Shown here: in pieces, positions 16,430 through 24,229 of the stretch | Position numbering within the stretch: the stretch's first letter is position 1 | Layout of the letters: each line of letters begins with the position of its first letter | Translations under genes and position numbers: made by a program | Notes under the pieces: generated by a model | Seen by the model: the letters and a program-made list of their open reading frames with translations, nothing else | What the model was told of the DNA's origin: nothing | Databases searched by the model: none | NCBI RefSeq assembly: GCF_026627255.1 | Contig: NZ_JAPNLM010000004.1 | Coordinates: 261,589-325,588 of the forward strand | DNA: 64,000 nucleotides | Direction: 5' to 3' | Source: Streptomyces antarcticus | GTDB lineage: Bacteria; Actinomycetota; Actinomycetes; Streptomycetales; Streptomycetaceae

Positions 16430-17475
16430 CGGAGCCGCTCGGGGTGCAGCCCGCGCGCCAGCTCCTCGACGGCGTACGGTGGCCTGACGCCGACCAGGGT
16501 CGAGGTCAGCGGCACCACCACGAACCGCTTGTTCTTGATCGCCGGTACGTCGGCGAGCGCGGGCTGGGAGAGGAGGAACTCCTTCTTCTGCTCGACGCTG
16601 CCGGTGCCCGCGTAGTCGTAGATGGCGATCACCTCCGGCTTCCGGTCGACGACCTGCTCCCAGGAGACGTCACCGAAGACATCGTCGAGGTCCGCGAAGA
16701 CGTTCCGTCCGCCGGCGAGTTTGATGATCTCCGTGCCGAGGCCCTTGCCGCCCGCGGTGAACGCCGACTTGTCGCCGCTGTCGTAGACGAAGACTGGTAC
16801 GACGGGTGCGTCCTTGACCGCTTCGGTGGTCCTGCTGACGCGTCCCCGGAGGTCGGCGACCAGCTTGTCGCCCCGTTCCGCGATGCCGAAGACGCCGGCG
16901 ACGGTCCGGATCTCGTCGTAGGTGTCCTCCATGGTCACCTGCTTCTTCCCGCAGTATTCGCGGTTCAGGTAGGTGTTGATGCCGGCGTCGCCGAACGCCT
17001 TGCGGGAGCGGCCCTCCTTCTCGGCGAACGCGCTGCCGTAGCCGCCGTAGACGAAGTCGGGATCGGCGTCGAGGACGGCCTCGAAGGAGGGTTCCTTCTC
17101 CGCCAGCTCCGGAACGGCCTCGAAGTCCTTCTTCAACTCGGGCAGGACGGCCGAGTCGGGGAACGCGGTGCCGACCATCCGGTCCTTCAGCCCGAGCGAC
17201 AGCATCAGTTCGGCGGGGTGCTGGTGGATGGTGACGACGCGGGCGGGCGCCTTGTCGTACGTGGTCCGCGTGCCGCAGTTGTCGACCGTGACGGGGAACC
17301 CCTGCGCCGGCGCGCCGGACGAGCCCGGAGTGCCGGACGGTTGCGCGGTGTCGGGACCGTCCTTCGGCGTACCGCAGCCGGTCAGTACGGCGGTGGACAG
17401 GGCCAGGGCCGCGGCGGCCGCGCGCAGGGCGCGGCGGCGCCGGGCGGACGGGGGAGAGAAAGGGGGGCGGGGCAT
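16426..17475 (-). CDS. Substrate-binding lipoprotein of the riboswitch-controlled ABC importer
   Basis: A protein of 349 residues. It has an Arg-rich start, a hydrophobic helix and the lipobox LTGC at about residue 33, so it is membrane-anchored outside the cell. The fold is a BtuF/FepB-type metal-chelate binding protein: RVVTIHQHPAELMLSLGLKD, PELAEKEPSFEAVLDADPD and late WEQVVDRKPEVIAIYDY. ATG 17475 is chosen because it follows AAAGGGGGG and lies downstream of the riboswitch; the longer open frame would run through the riboswitch. The sequence resembles proteins labelled 'F420-0 ABC transporter' in Streptomyces, from memory only. Confidence 0.88.
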   Translation of the reverse strand: MPRPPFSPPSARRRRALRAAAAALALSTAVLTGCGTPKDGPDTAQPSGTPGSSGAPAQGFPVTVDNCGTRTTYDKAPARVVTIHQHPAELMLSLGLKDRMVGTAFPDSAVLPELKKDFEAVPELAEKEPSFEAVLDADPDFVYGGYGSAFAEKEGRSRKAFGDAGINTYLNREYCGKKQVTMEDTYDEIRTVAGVFGIAERGDKLVADLRGRVSRTTEAVKDAPVVPVFVYDSGDKSAFTAGGKGLGTEIIKLAGGRNVFADLDDVFGDVSWEQVVDRKPEVIAIYDYAGTGSVEQKKEFLLSQPALADVPAIKNKRFVVVPLTSTLVGVRPPYAVEELARGLHPERLR

Positions 17476-17527
17476 GACGTCGTACACGTAGAGCCTCCTG
17501 CGGAGTCCGCGCTCCTCGGATCGGGCC

Positions 17528-17692
17528 CGCGACAGGCCAGTGTCCTGACTCCCGGGTCCTCGTCCCCCTGCCCTGCCGCGACGGGCGCGGCAGCTCGCAC
17601 AAGGGGGGTACTCCCCGGTCACAGTGGCGGGACCGTGCCGGAATCGCACCGGCTTCCTGTCTCCCGTCGCGGTGATGACCAGGTGATATTAC
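17528..17692 (-). ncRNA. Cobalamin (B12/AdoCbl) riboswitch
   Basis: Read on the minus strand, this leader contains the hallmark elements in order: AAGCCGGTGCGATTCCGGCA, then CGGTCCCGCCACTGTGACC (the B12 box core), a GC-rich variable arm, and GGGAGTCAGGACACTGGCC near the 3' end. These match the conserved core and distal strand of class I cobalamin riboswitches. It lies between the DksA-like gene and the ABC operon, about 50 bases before the lipoprotein start, and should shut the operon off when cobalamin is plentiful. Confidence 0.92.
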
Positions 17693-17769
17693 GTTCCGTC
17701 GGCCCGGCGGCACAAAGGGTATGCCGCGGAGCACCGCGCACCCCGCCCGCCCCTGCCCCGGTGTCCGCG

Positions 17770-18156
17770 TCAGCGGGGGCCGGAGGGAGCGCAGGGCACG
17801 CACGTGGTGGCGGTCGGGCGTGCCTCCATGCGCTCCGCCGGGATCGGTTCGCCGCACCTCTCGCACCGCCCGTAGTCCCCGCGGACGAGCCGTTCCTGTG
17901 CCTGGTCGACGTCGTCCAGGTGTTCTCGCGCTCGGGCCAGCAGGGCGGCGACGTGGGCCCGCTCGAAGGCGGTGCTCGAACCCTCGGGGTCGTGCTCGTC
18001 GTCCACCGCCACCAGGGCGTTCGCCGCGACGATCCCGTCGAAGTCGCGGATCAGCGCCGCGGTCCGCGCGAGGGTGTCGGCGCGGTCCGCGGCCAGCCGC
18101 GCGCGGGCGGACGCGTATCCGTACCGAGAGGGCTCACCACGGGCCGAATCGTCCAT
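17770..18156 (-). CDS. DksA/TraR-family zinc-finger protein
   Basis: A protein of 128 residues. An N-terminal helical hairpin (residues about 10-85, Ala/Arg-rich, ERAHVAALLARAREHLDD) is followed by RLVRGDYGRCERCGEPIPAERM and CVPC, the four-cysteine zinc finger of the DksA/TraR family. DksA enters the RNA polymerase secondary channel and modulates promoters with ppGpp; actinomycete versions are mostly uncharacterised. ATG 18156 is the only reasonable start, and the ribosome site is poor. Confidence 0.85.
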   Translation of the reverse strand: MDDSARGEPSRYGYASARARLAADRADTLARTAALIRDFDGIVAANALVAVDDEHDPEGSSTAFERAHVAALLARAREHLDDVDQAQERLVRGDYGRCERCGEPIPAERMEARPTATTCVPCAPSGPR

Positions 18157-18220
18157 GTGTGCGATAACGCCGCCGCCCGTGCGCGCATTCCCCGGCGTAC
18201 GCGCGTCGCGGACGTGAGCC

Positions 18221-18688
18221 CTATCCGTCGTCGGAGGCGGGGAGGTCCCCGGCGGCGCCGGGAGCGGTGTCGTCCCGTTCCTGGGTCCTGTCCTGCCCGG
18301 GGTGCAGGGCCAGCATGTCCAGGAGCGCGGCCAGGCCGTCGCGCCCGCTGGTGTGGGACGCGACCGCCCGGCGGGCCCGCTCGCGCCGGCCGTCGGCGCC
18401 GTCGGGCAGGGCGTCCGCGCACGGCGCCCGGCCGGTGACCGCCGCCCCGGCGGCGCCGGACCGCCCGGCGTACGACCGCGGCTCCCCGGCGGTCGCGCAC
18501 ACGGCGACGCCGCCCGCGGTCCGGCCGTGGGGCCCGCCGCGGGCAACGGCGGCCCGGGTCCACTTCCGCAGGCGGGGGCCGAGTTCTGACGGCCGGGGCA
18601 GGGAGCGGACGGCTCCCCGCGCCGCCCGCCGGGGCGCGGACAGGTCCTCCGCCCAGCGCCGCCCAGGGCTGATCCGTGCGTTCGCCAT
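18221..18688 (-). CDS. Hypothetical basic protein, second gene of a small operon
   Basis: A protein of 155 residues, rich in Arg, Ala and Gly, with no recognisable domain, signal peptide or membrane segment. Its start is well supported: AGGGAGG lies upstream of ATG 18688 and overlaps the 14-base gap after the preceding 76-residue gene. The late segment GLAALLDMLALHPGQDRTQE could form a helix. Function unknown; it may be fast-evolving or doubtful as a protein. Confidence 0.5.
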   Translation of the reverse strand: MANARISPGRRWAEDLSAPRRAARGAVRSLPRPSELGPRLRKWTRAAVARGGPHGRTAGGVAVCATAGEPRSYAGRSGAAGAAVTGRAPCADALPDGADGRRERARRAVASHTSGRDGLAALLDMLALHPGQDRTQERDDTAPGAAGDLPASDDG

Positions 18689-18702
18689 CGCGCCCCGCCT
18701 CC

Positions 18703-18933
18703 CTACTTGCCGACCTGTTCCGGATCGAGGTCCTTGAGGGGGTGCCGGCGTCCCTCGAGGATATTCTTGGCGTCCTCGTCGAGGAGCTCGTTCTTATCGC
18801 TCGCGGCGAACGCGTCCTCATCGCTCGTGGCGAGCGCGTCGCGGTTCTGCCCGGCGACGCCGGTGTCGTCGGTGTCGTCCATGTCGGCGGGGCCTTCGGG
18901 GCCGCGCCGAGCGGACTGGCGGTCGTCTGCCAT
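18703..18933 (-). CDS. Small acidic hypothetical protein
   Basis: A protein of 76 residues starting MADDRQSARRGPEG, rich in Asp, Glu, Asn and Ala, with no hydrophobic segment. It ends DLDPEQVGK. ATG 18933 follows GAGGAGGAG, a near-ideal ribosome site. The composition is like small intrinsically disordered stress proteins common in Streptomyces. It heads a two-gene operon. Confidence 0.7.
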   Translation of the reverse strand: MADDRQSARRGPEGPADMDDTDDTGVAGQNRDALATSDEDAFAASDKNELLDEDAKNILEGRRHPLKDLDPEQVGK

Positions 18934-19445
18934 GAAGCTCTCCTCCTCGTTCGCACCCGGCCCTGACCGGCGGCGGCCAGGTGCCCGGATGTCGTACCGC
19001 GGGTCCCGTGGAGTGTGCCCACGCGAGGACGAGCAAAGCACGCCCGCGGGCCGCTCCCCCAATTTGGCAGGTGGCGGGCCGAACGGGTGCGCGTGAATGA
19101 GTCTCCGGGTGCGGGGCAGGCGGAGCTCGAGCGGAACACGTAATCCGCCGCGCACGGCATCGAATCACGGCATGGAATGGGGAAAAGGGAAGGGCGGCGG
19201 GGAAATCCCCGGCGTCACCCGGTTTACCGGCGGAATTTGTTCTCGAGGACGCCCCGAGTTCCACCGGGACCGGCACTTCGGAAACACCGGGCACCACGAG
19301 GAGCCGATCCCTTGCCACGGCACTCGCGCTCCCTTCTGCGGTCGCCCCGCCTGACCTGGCAGGGGTCGGTCCGGCGAGGTTCCGCGACCCGGATCGGGTA
19401 GGCGAGTGACGATCGATACGCACACGTACAGGAGTGGTGGTCGGA
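18934..19445. other. Long divergent intergenic region
   Basis: About 510 bases separate the minus-strand small operon from the plus-strand antiporter. Local G+C is lower around 19040-19260 (AATTTGGC, AATTTGTTC), as expected for promoters. I see no coding bias in either strand and no clear hairpin or named regulatory motif. Confidence 0.5.
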
Positions 19446-20726
19446 TTGACGGGAATCGACGTGGTGTACGCATGCGCGGGGCTGGGAGCCCTCTGCGCGG
19501 CGGTGCTGCCGACGGCTCTGGCGAAACGGCCCGTGTCCCTGCCCATGGTGTTCCTCGCCGCCGGATTCCTGGTGTTCCTGCTGCCGCTGGACGTGCTCCC
19601 GGAGCTCGACCCCGTCCGGCACCGGGGTGTGGTGGAGCACCTCACGGAGGCCTGTGTCGTGGTGGCGCTGATGGGTGCGGGGCTGGCCATCAACCGGCCG
19701 CCGGGCCTGCGGGCCTGGTCGACTACGTGGCGGCTGCTGGGTCTGGCCATGCCGCTCACCATCCTGCTCACGGCGGCCGCCGCGGGGTGGCTCCTGGGAT
19801 GGCCTCCGGCCGTCGCGCTGCTGGTGGCCGCCGCTCTCGCGCCCACGGACCCGGTCCTGGCCGCCGAAGTGCGCGTGGGTGAGCCGACCGACGAGAAGGA
19901 CGACGAGGACGAGGTCCGCTTCGCGCTGACCAGCGAGGCCGGCCTCAACGACGGACTCGCCTTCCCCTTCGTCCTGGCCGCCATCGCCCTCACGGCGTCC
20001 TCCGCGACCGGCTGGTCCACGGAGGGGCTCTGGCATTGGGCCTGGAGCGACGTACTCGTACGCAGCACGGTGGGGCTGCTGGTGGGGGTGGTCGTCGGCC
20101 GACTGCTCGGCTGGATGTTCTTCCAGGCCTCCTGGAAGGCGCTGCGGCTCTCCGAACACCGCGAGGGCTTCGTCGCCCTCGCCGCGACCTTCACCGCGTA
20201 CGGGCTGACCGAGCTGCTCCACGGCTACGGGTTCCTCGCCGTGTTCGTGGCCGCCTGCACGATCCGCGGCGCCGAACGCGACCACGGCTACCACCGCGTC
20301 ATGCACGCCTTCACCGACCAGATAGAGCGGCTCCTCACCGCGGTCGTCCTCTTCCTCGTCGGCGGCTTCATCGCCGACGGCGGCCTCGCGGCCCTGACCT
20401 GGCGCGGAGCCCTCCTGGGACTGCTGCTCTTCCTGGTGATCCGCCCGGCCGTGGGATGGGCCGTCCAGGCGCGGGGCGCGGCCACGGGCAGGGAACGGGC
20501 CGCCATCGCCGTCTTCGGCATCCGGGGCATCGGCTCCTTCTTCTACCTGGCGTACGCGCTGGGCGAGGCGGACTTCGCGGCCCCGGCGCGGGAGTTGTGG
20601 GCCGTGGTCACCTTCACCGTGCTGCTCTCGGTACTCCTGCACGGTGTCGCGGCCACCCCCGTCACGGCACGGCTCGACGACGCGGAGGGCTCTGGCGGCG
20701 ACCCGGCCCCGGGGCGGGCGGGCTGA
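19446..20726 (+). CDS. CPA1-family Na+(K+)/H+ antiporter
   Basis: A membrane protein of about 426 residues with some twelve hydrophobic segments. It has LAPTDPVLAAEVRVG, the family's APTDPV motif, and LTSEAGLNDGLAFPFVL, whose ND pair binds the cation; late GIRGIGSFFYLAYAL also fits NhaP/CPA1 antiporters. TTG 19446 lies 11 bases after AGGAG; in-frame GTGs at 19434 and 19437 are too close to that ribosome site but remain possible. It exports Na+ or K+ in exchange for protons in salt or pH stress. It is the second antiporter of the window. Confidence 0.9.
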   Translation: MTGIDVVYACAGLGALCAAVLPTALAKRPVSLPMVFLAAGFLVFLLPLDVLPELDPVRHRGVVEHLTEACVVVALMGAGLAINRPPGLRAWSTTWRLLGLAMPLTILLTAAAAGWLLGWPPAVALLVAAALAPTDPVLAAEVRVGEPTDEKDDEDEVRFALTSEAGLNDGLAFPFVLAAIALTASSATGWSTEGLWHWAWSDVLVRSTVGLLVGVVVGRLLGWMFFQASWKALRLSEHREGFVALAATFTAYGLTELLHGYGFLAVFVAACTIRGAERDHGYHRVMHAFTDQIERLLTAVVLFLVGGFIADGGLAALTWRGALLGLLLFLVIRPAVGWAVQARGAATGRERAAIAVFGIRGIGSFFYLAYALGEADFAAPARELWAVVTFTVLLSVLLHGVAATPVTARLDDAEGSGGDPAPGRAG

Positions 20727-20758
20727 GGGAATTCCGGGTGATCGTCCGTAAGGCTCCG

Positions 20759-20802
20759 TTGTCAGTGGCTCCCCATAGTGTGGATACATCACTCGGGGAG
20801 CC
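20759..20802 (+). promoter_or_regulatory. Promoter and operator-like inverted repeat of the VWA gene
   Basis: TTGTCA (20759-20764), a 17-base spacer and GGATAC (20782-20787) form a sigma-HrdB-like promoter. It is embedded in an inverted repeat, GGCTCCCC at 20767-20774 and GGGGAGCC at 20795-20802, whose arms flank the -10 box. The repeat could be an operator or an mRNA 5' hairpin. Confidence 0.45.
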
Positions 20803-20821
20803 GTGGAGAAGGAGCAGGAAC

Positions 20822-21880
20822 ATGTCCGCAAAAAGAATCCAGCACAAGGTGAATCACGTCGCGCTGGTCGTGGACGCTTCGGGTTCCATGCGCCCGCACG
20901 AGAGCCAACTCATTCGCGTCGTGGACGAGTTCGTGGCTGGTTTGAAAGCGGAGTCGGACAAGCTCGGTCATGAGACCCGGATCAGCCTCTACTCTTTCGA
21001 CCACAGGGTGGAAAACCTCGTCTGGGACATGGACGTGAAGCACCTGCCGTCCATGCGGGGCCTGTACAAGGTCAACAACGGCGCCACCGCCCTCATCGAA
21101 GCCTCGCTGAAATCCCTGGACGACCTGGACCACATCTGGGAGGAGTACGGCGAGCACAGTTTCCTCCAGATCGTGGTGACGGACGGCGAGGAGAACGCCT
21201 CCGGAGGCTCTAGGCGGCACGACGGCGACATGACGGTCCTCGGCCCCTGGCTCGACAGGATCGCGGCACGGATGGGGGCACTCCCGGACCACTGGACTTC
21301 CGCGATCCTCGTCCCGAACTCCCTGGCGAAGCGAACCGCCCAGAACTACGGTTTCCCGGCCGGAAACATCGCCATATGGGACGCGGATTCCCAGGAGGGG
21401 GTGAAGGAGGCGATCGGCACGGTGCGCGCCGCCGCCACCAGCTTCCTGCGCGGCCGCGAGAAGGGTGTGCGCGGTACGAAGAACCTGTTCGCGGTCGGCC
21501 AGGACCTGTCGATCGACGACGTGCGGGCGAACCTCGAGCCGGTCCCGGCCGACAAGTACCGGCTCCTGAAGGTCGACACGGAAACGGAGATACGGTCCTT
21601 CGTCGACTCGCATCCGGGCGTCACGTACGAACGCGGCTCGTGCTACTACCAGTTGGGCACCCGCGTGCAGGTGCAGCCGGACAAGGAAGTCATCGTGGTG
21701 GAGAAGGACACCGACCGCGCGTACACGGGGGACGCGGCACGCAGTCTTCTGTTCGGCACGGGCGTCCGGGGGACCGTCTCGGTGAAGGCGGGGAGCAATC
21801 CCCAGCTGGAGGTCTACGTCCAGAGCCGTTCGGTCAACCGGAAGCTGAAGCCGAAGACGCGTCTGCTCATCATGCTCTGA
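20822..21880 (+). CDS. VWA-domain protein, actinophage-like
   Basis: A soluble protein of 352 residues. The N-terminal half is a von Willebrand A domain with the metal-site motif DASGSM at about residue 18, a Thr in NNGATALIEAS and VTDGEENAS with the acidic residue. The C-terminal 150 residues (LDVRAN, YQLGTRVQVQPDKEVIVVEK) form an unrecognised beta-rich domain. GAAGGAG lies before ATG 20822. There is no MoxR ATPase or chelatase partner nearby. Similar lone VWA proteins are frequent in actinobacteriophage genomes, and the first part of the gene is less GC-biased than its neighbours, so acquisition from a phage is possible. Confidence 0.75.
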   Translation: MSAKRIQHKVNHVALVVDASGSMRPHESQLIRVVDEFVAGLKAESDKLGHETRISLYSFDHRVENLVWDMDVKHLPSMRGLYKVNNGATALIEASLKSLDDLDHIWEEYGEHSFLQIVVTDGEENASGGSRRHDGDMTVLGPWLDRIAARMGALPDHWTSAILVPNSLAKRTAQNYGFPAGNIAIWDADSQEGVKEAIGTVRAAATSFLRGREKGVRGTKNLFAVGQDLSIDDVRANLEPVPADKYRLLKVDTETEIRSFVDSHPGVTYERGSCYYQLGTRVQVQPDKEVIVVEKDTDRAYTGDAARSLLFGTGVRGTVSVKAGSNPQLEVYVQSRSVNRKLKPKTRLLIML

Positions 21881-21944
21881 GACGTACGGGAAGGTGTTTC
21901 GAACCGTGCCGGTAGCGGGCGCGGGTTCGGGGTAGTCGCTCGCC

Positions 21945-22271
21945 ATGGAATCGATGAGGCCCGCCCCCCTTGCCCCGCGCGCCGTCCGGCAGCTGCGCCG
22001 CATCCGCACCGTGTACGCCGCGGGACTCGTCCTCTGGGCGGCGGGAGCCGCCTGGGAGGGCGGGCAGCATCCGGGAAGCCGCCGGATGTGGGTCTCCCTC
22101 ATGCTCCTGGCCGTGTTCGGCGGCCTGCTGTCCTTCACCGTCGCGTCGCTCTGGCGCCATCGGGTGGCGCTGCGGCTGCGCGTGGCGGCCCGCCGTGCCC
22201 GCTCCGGGGCGCGGCCGGCCAAGGTCGCGGCCGCCCGGTCCGCCGGCGGTCGCACAACTGCTGCCGGCTGA
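21945..22271 (+). CDS. Small two-helix membrane protein
   Basis: A protein of 108 residues. Two hydrophobic helices (TVYAAGLVLWAAGAAW and WVSLMLLAVFGGLLSFTVA) are separated by a short polar loop; a basic, Arg/Ala-rich tail follows. The shape is that of an inner-membrane hairpin with both ends in the cytosol. ATG 21945 has no strong ribosome site. Unrecognised family. Confidence 0.6.
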   Translation: MESMRPAPLAPRAVRQLRRIRTVYAAGLVLWAAGAAWEGGQHPGSRRMWVSLMLLAVFGGLLSFTVASLWRHRVALRLRVAARRARSGARPAKVAAARSAGGRTTAAG

Positions 22272-22296
22272 CGGGAAGTACGGCGTCCGCGGCCGT

Positions 22297-22368
22297 GGAA
22301 CGGGCTCGGGAACAAGCTCGGGAACAAGCTCGGGAACAAGCTCGGGAACGGGCTCGGGAACGGGCTTC
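22297..22368. repeat. Six 12-bp tandem repeats just upstream of the FhaA-N gene
   Basis: Six consecutive units of GGAACAAGCTCG or GGAACGGGCTCG, the last slightly degenerate. The unit is a multiple of three, and the array is open in the frame of the next gene, where it would encode Gly-Thr-Ser/Gly repeats. However, no good start lies upstream, so it is more likely leader sequence or a variable repeat. Confidence 0.8.
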
Positions 22369-22407
22369 GTACCGGCTAAGGCGGCGTACCGAGGGCAGAC
22401 GCGCACC

Positions 22408-22800
22408 ATGAATGCCTTGAGTCGCTGGGAGGACGCAGTCGAGCGCTGGCAGGACGCGCTCATGGACCGGATCCGCCACCGCGAGCCCGTCGAACTGGTC
22501 CAGGCGCTGCAGCGCGAGTGCGACGAGCGGGCCGTGGTGTGCAGCCGCTGCCGCGTGATCGCGCCCAACGCCTACGAGATCGACCTGCCCCCGGACGTCT
22601 ACCGGAAGATCGCCCGGCACGCCCGGAGAATCGGGCTGCAGCTCACCGATGCGCTCGTACGACACGGGGAAAACCACGGCTACGAATGGGCCGGGCCCCT
22701 GGCGGTCCGGCTCCGGCCCGCGGAGCTCGAGCCCGGCTCCCGGTACCGGATCTCCAGCGCGCCCATGCCGCACATCAGGGCGACCGCGTTCCCCGACTGA
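22408..22800 (+). CDS. Stand-alone FhaA N-terminal domain (DUF3662) protein
   Basis: A protein of 130 residues that corresponds to the N-terminal domain of FhaA: ERWQDALMDRIRHREPVELV, ALQRECDERAVVCSRCRVIAPNAYEIDL, and a C-terminal YEWAGPLAVRLRPAELEPGS. In FhaA this domain precedes a forkhead-associated domain near the Ser/Thr kinase cluster and is linked to peptidoglycan control. Here the FHA domain is missing and the protein ends cleanly at TGA. The protein has one CxxC (CSRC). ATG 22408 has GAGGG about 13 bases upstream. It may compete with or tether FhaA partners. Confidence 0.78.
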   Translation: MNALSRWEDAVERWQDALMDRIRHREPVELVQALQRECDERAVVCSRCRVIAPNAYEIDLPPDVYRKIARHARRIGLQLTDALVRHGENHGYEWAGPLAVRLRPAELEPGSRYRISSAPMPHIRATAFPD

Positions 22801-22841
22801 TCCGTCGGCCGGCTCGCAAAGGAGAGCCGGGCGGCCGACGC

Positions 22842-22866
22842 GTCTGAGGGCGCTGGGGCGGGGTAG
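22842..22866 (+). promoter_or_regulatory. Possible sigma-B-type promoter
   Basis: GTCT, a 15-base spacer and GGGTAG match the Streptomyces SigB pattern (GNNT, 14-16 bases, GGGTAC/T) except for the last base. It lies 38 bases before the ATG of a small hydrophilic protein. The same GGGTAGTCGC string precedes the membrane-hairpin gene at 21930, without a clear -35. Confidence 0.3.
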
Positions 22867-22903
22867 TCGCCTGACGACAGCATGACCGAAGAAGGAGGAC
22901 GAG

Positions 22904-23143
22904 ATGGCAGACCACGAGAAGGCCCCCCGCCACCCGCGGACCACACCGTCCGAGGCCGTGGGCGAGAGCGGCGACCGCGAGGCCCGCGAGCAGGCGGACG
23001 ACGCCGTCGTACGGCGCTCGCCGACGAGCGAGGGCGACGAGGATGCCGGGGGCAGCTCGGCCAAGCGACAGGGGCCAGGCGTCGGACGCGAGGAGCAGGC
23101 CCGCCCGGACACGTCACAGCGGTCGGACTCCGGGGGCCGCTGA
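22904..23143 (+). CDS. Small hydrophilic, probably disordered protein
   Basis: A protein of 79 residues starting MADHEKAPRHPRTTPSEAVG, dominated by Glu, Asp, Arg, Ser and Gly, without hydrophobic segments or Cys. GAAGGAGG lies 5 bases before ATG 22904, a strong translation signal. Similar short charged proteins are common in Streptomyces stress regulons, and the possible SigB promoter upstream fits that. Function unknown. Confidence 0.7.
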   Translation: MADHEKAPRHPRTTPSEAVGESGDREAREQADDAVVRRSPTSEGDEDAGGSSAKRQGPGVGREEQARPDTSQRSDSGGR

Positions 23144-23299
23144 CAGCGCGGAGTACCCGCTCCCGCCCTTCCCTTCCCCGGCCGGGCCCCGTCCCGGTCA
23201 GCCCGGGCGCGGCGATTCGGCGCCGTCGGCGGGGGTAGGCGGGCCCCGGCACCGAGCCCGCGTCCGGCGGGCCGGGCCCAGCGAACGGAGTGATCCGAA

Positions 23300-23728
23300 A
23301 TGCGTACCGCAGCGGCCAGGGCCATGGGCGTGGCCACCCTCGGATACGGCGTGGCGGTCGCCTGTAGCCCCCGCGTTCTCGCCCGCCCCTGCGGGCTGCC
23401 CGAGCACGGTTCCTCCGCGCTGCTGATCCGGGCGCTGGGAGTCCGGGACGCGGTCATCGGCGCCGCGATGGTGACGGTCCCCGCGGGCGCCGCGCTGCGT
23501 ACGGCCGTACTGTGCCGGGTCGCGGTCGACGCGGGGGACGCCCTGCTCTTCGGTACCTTCCTGGCCCGGCGTTCCGAGCGCGCCAAGGCGGCCTCGGCGG
23601 CCCTGGCCTGGGCGGCACTGTGCGGGTGGACCCTGACCGACGGCGGCCGCGAAACCGCGCCGCTCGTACAGGACGCGGCGAACGTCGCCGTACGCGCCGC
23701 CCAGTCCGCGACCCGCGCGGAACTCTGA
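23300..23728 (+). CDS. Small membrane protein, DUF4267-like
   Basis: A protein of 142 residues with about four hydrophobic stretches: VATLGYGVAVACSPRVLA, ALGVRDAVIGAAMV, LRTAVLCRVAVDAGDALLFG and AALAWAALCGWTL. The pattern of G(V/I)RD followed by DAGDA resembles DUF4267-type membrane proteins. ATG 23300 follows CGGAGTG. Function unknown. Confidence 0.65.
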   Translation: MRTAAARAMGVATLGYGVAVACSPRVLARPCGLPEHGSSALLIRALGVRDAVIGAAMVTVPAGAALRTAVLCRVAVDAGDALLFGTFLARRSERAKAASAALAWAALCGWTLTDGGRETAPLVQDAANVAVRAAQSATRAEL

Positions 23729-24229
23729 CGGCCGGCCCGGGACGCCGGACCGTGAGCGGATCTGACGCACGTCACGCCGGGTCTCCGGTGCCGCGGGCGC
23801 ACGCCGAGAGCCGTGTCCGCCGTCCTCCTGCCGGCCTCCGCCAACGGCGCATCCCCTGGCGGCACACCGGTCGGCCCCTACGCCCACGCCTCCGAGCGCG
23901 CGGGCGGAAGCGATCTGCGCCGCCGGCTCCGGCCCGTCTGAGGGGCACCGCCACCGCCGACGCGTAGCGGTACTGGCAGTTCCTCGCGCGGTCGACGGAT
24001 GGCCCGCGTCACCCGCGCTCGCTCCCGTGCACGCCCGGTTCACCGCCGCCTCCGCCGCGAGCGGCGAGGACCGTCACCCGGCACTGGTGCCATAAGGGCG
24101 CGCGACCTGGAGTTCGGCCTCTTCAGGCGGCGCGCCGGTGCAGGCGACGAGGGGCGGCCGGTCGGCCGGTCGGCCCCTGGCAGAATCCGTCCCACACCCC
24201 CTCGACCAACGGCAGCAGGAGCAGCAGGC
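23729..24229. other. Intergenic stretch, no supported gene
   Basis: About 500 bases without a convincing gene. A 42-codon frame from GTG 23815 (VSAVLLPASANGAS...) has GC-biased third positions but no ribosome site, so it may be a remnant of a lost gene. Confidence 0.4.

Noticed and set aside
17476..17649. N-terminal extension of the ABC lipoprotein to 17649
   Set aside because: It would translate through the cobalamin riboswitch, and the signal peptide and ribosome site point to 17475.
18934..19445. Small plus-strand frame at 19097-19354
   Set aside because: No ribosome site, poor third-position bias and no family resemblance; treated as intergenic.
22297..22368. Coding of the 12-bp repeats as an N-terminal Gly/Ser/Thr linker of the FhaA-N protein
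   Set aside because: The frame is open, but the only upstream start lies inside another gene and the codon bias before the repeats belongs to that gene.
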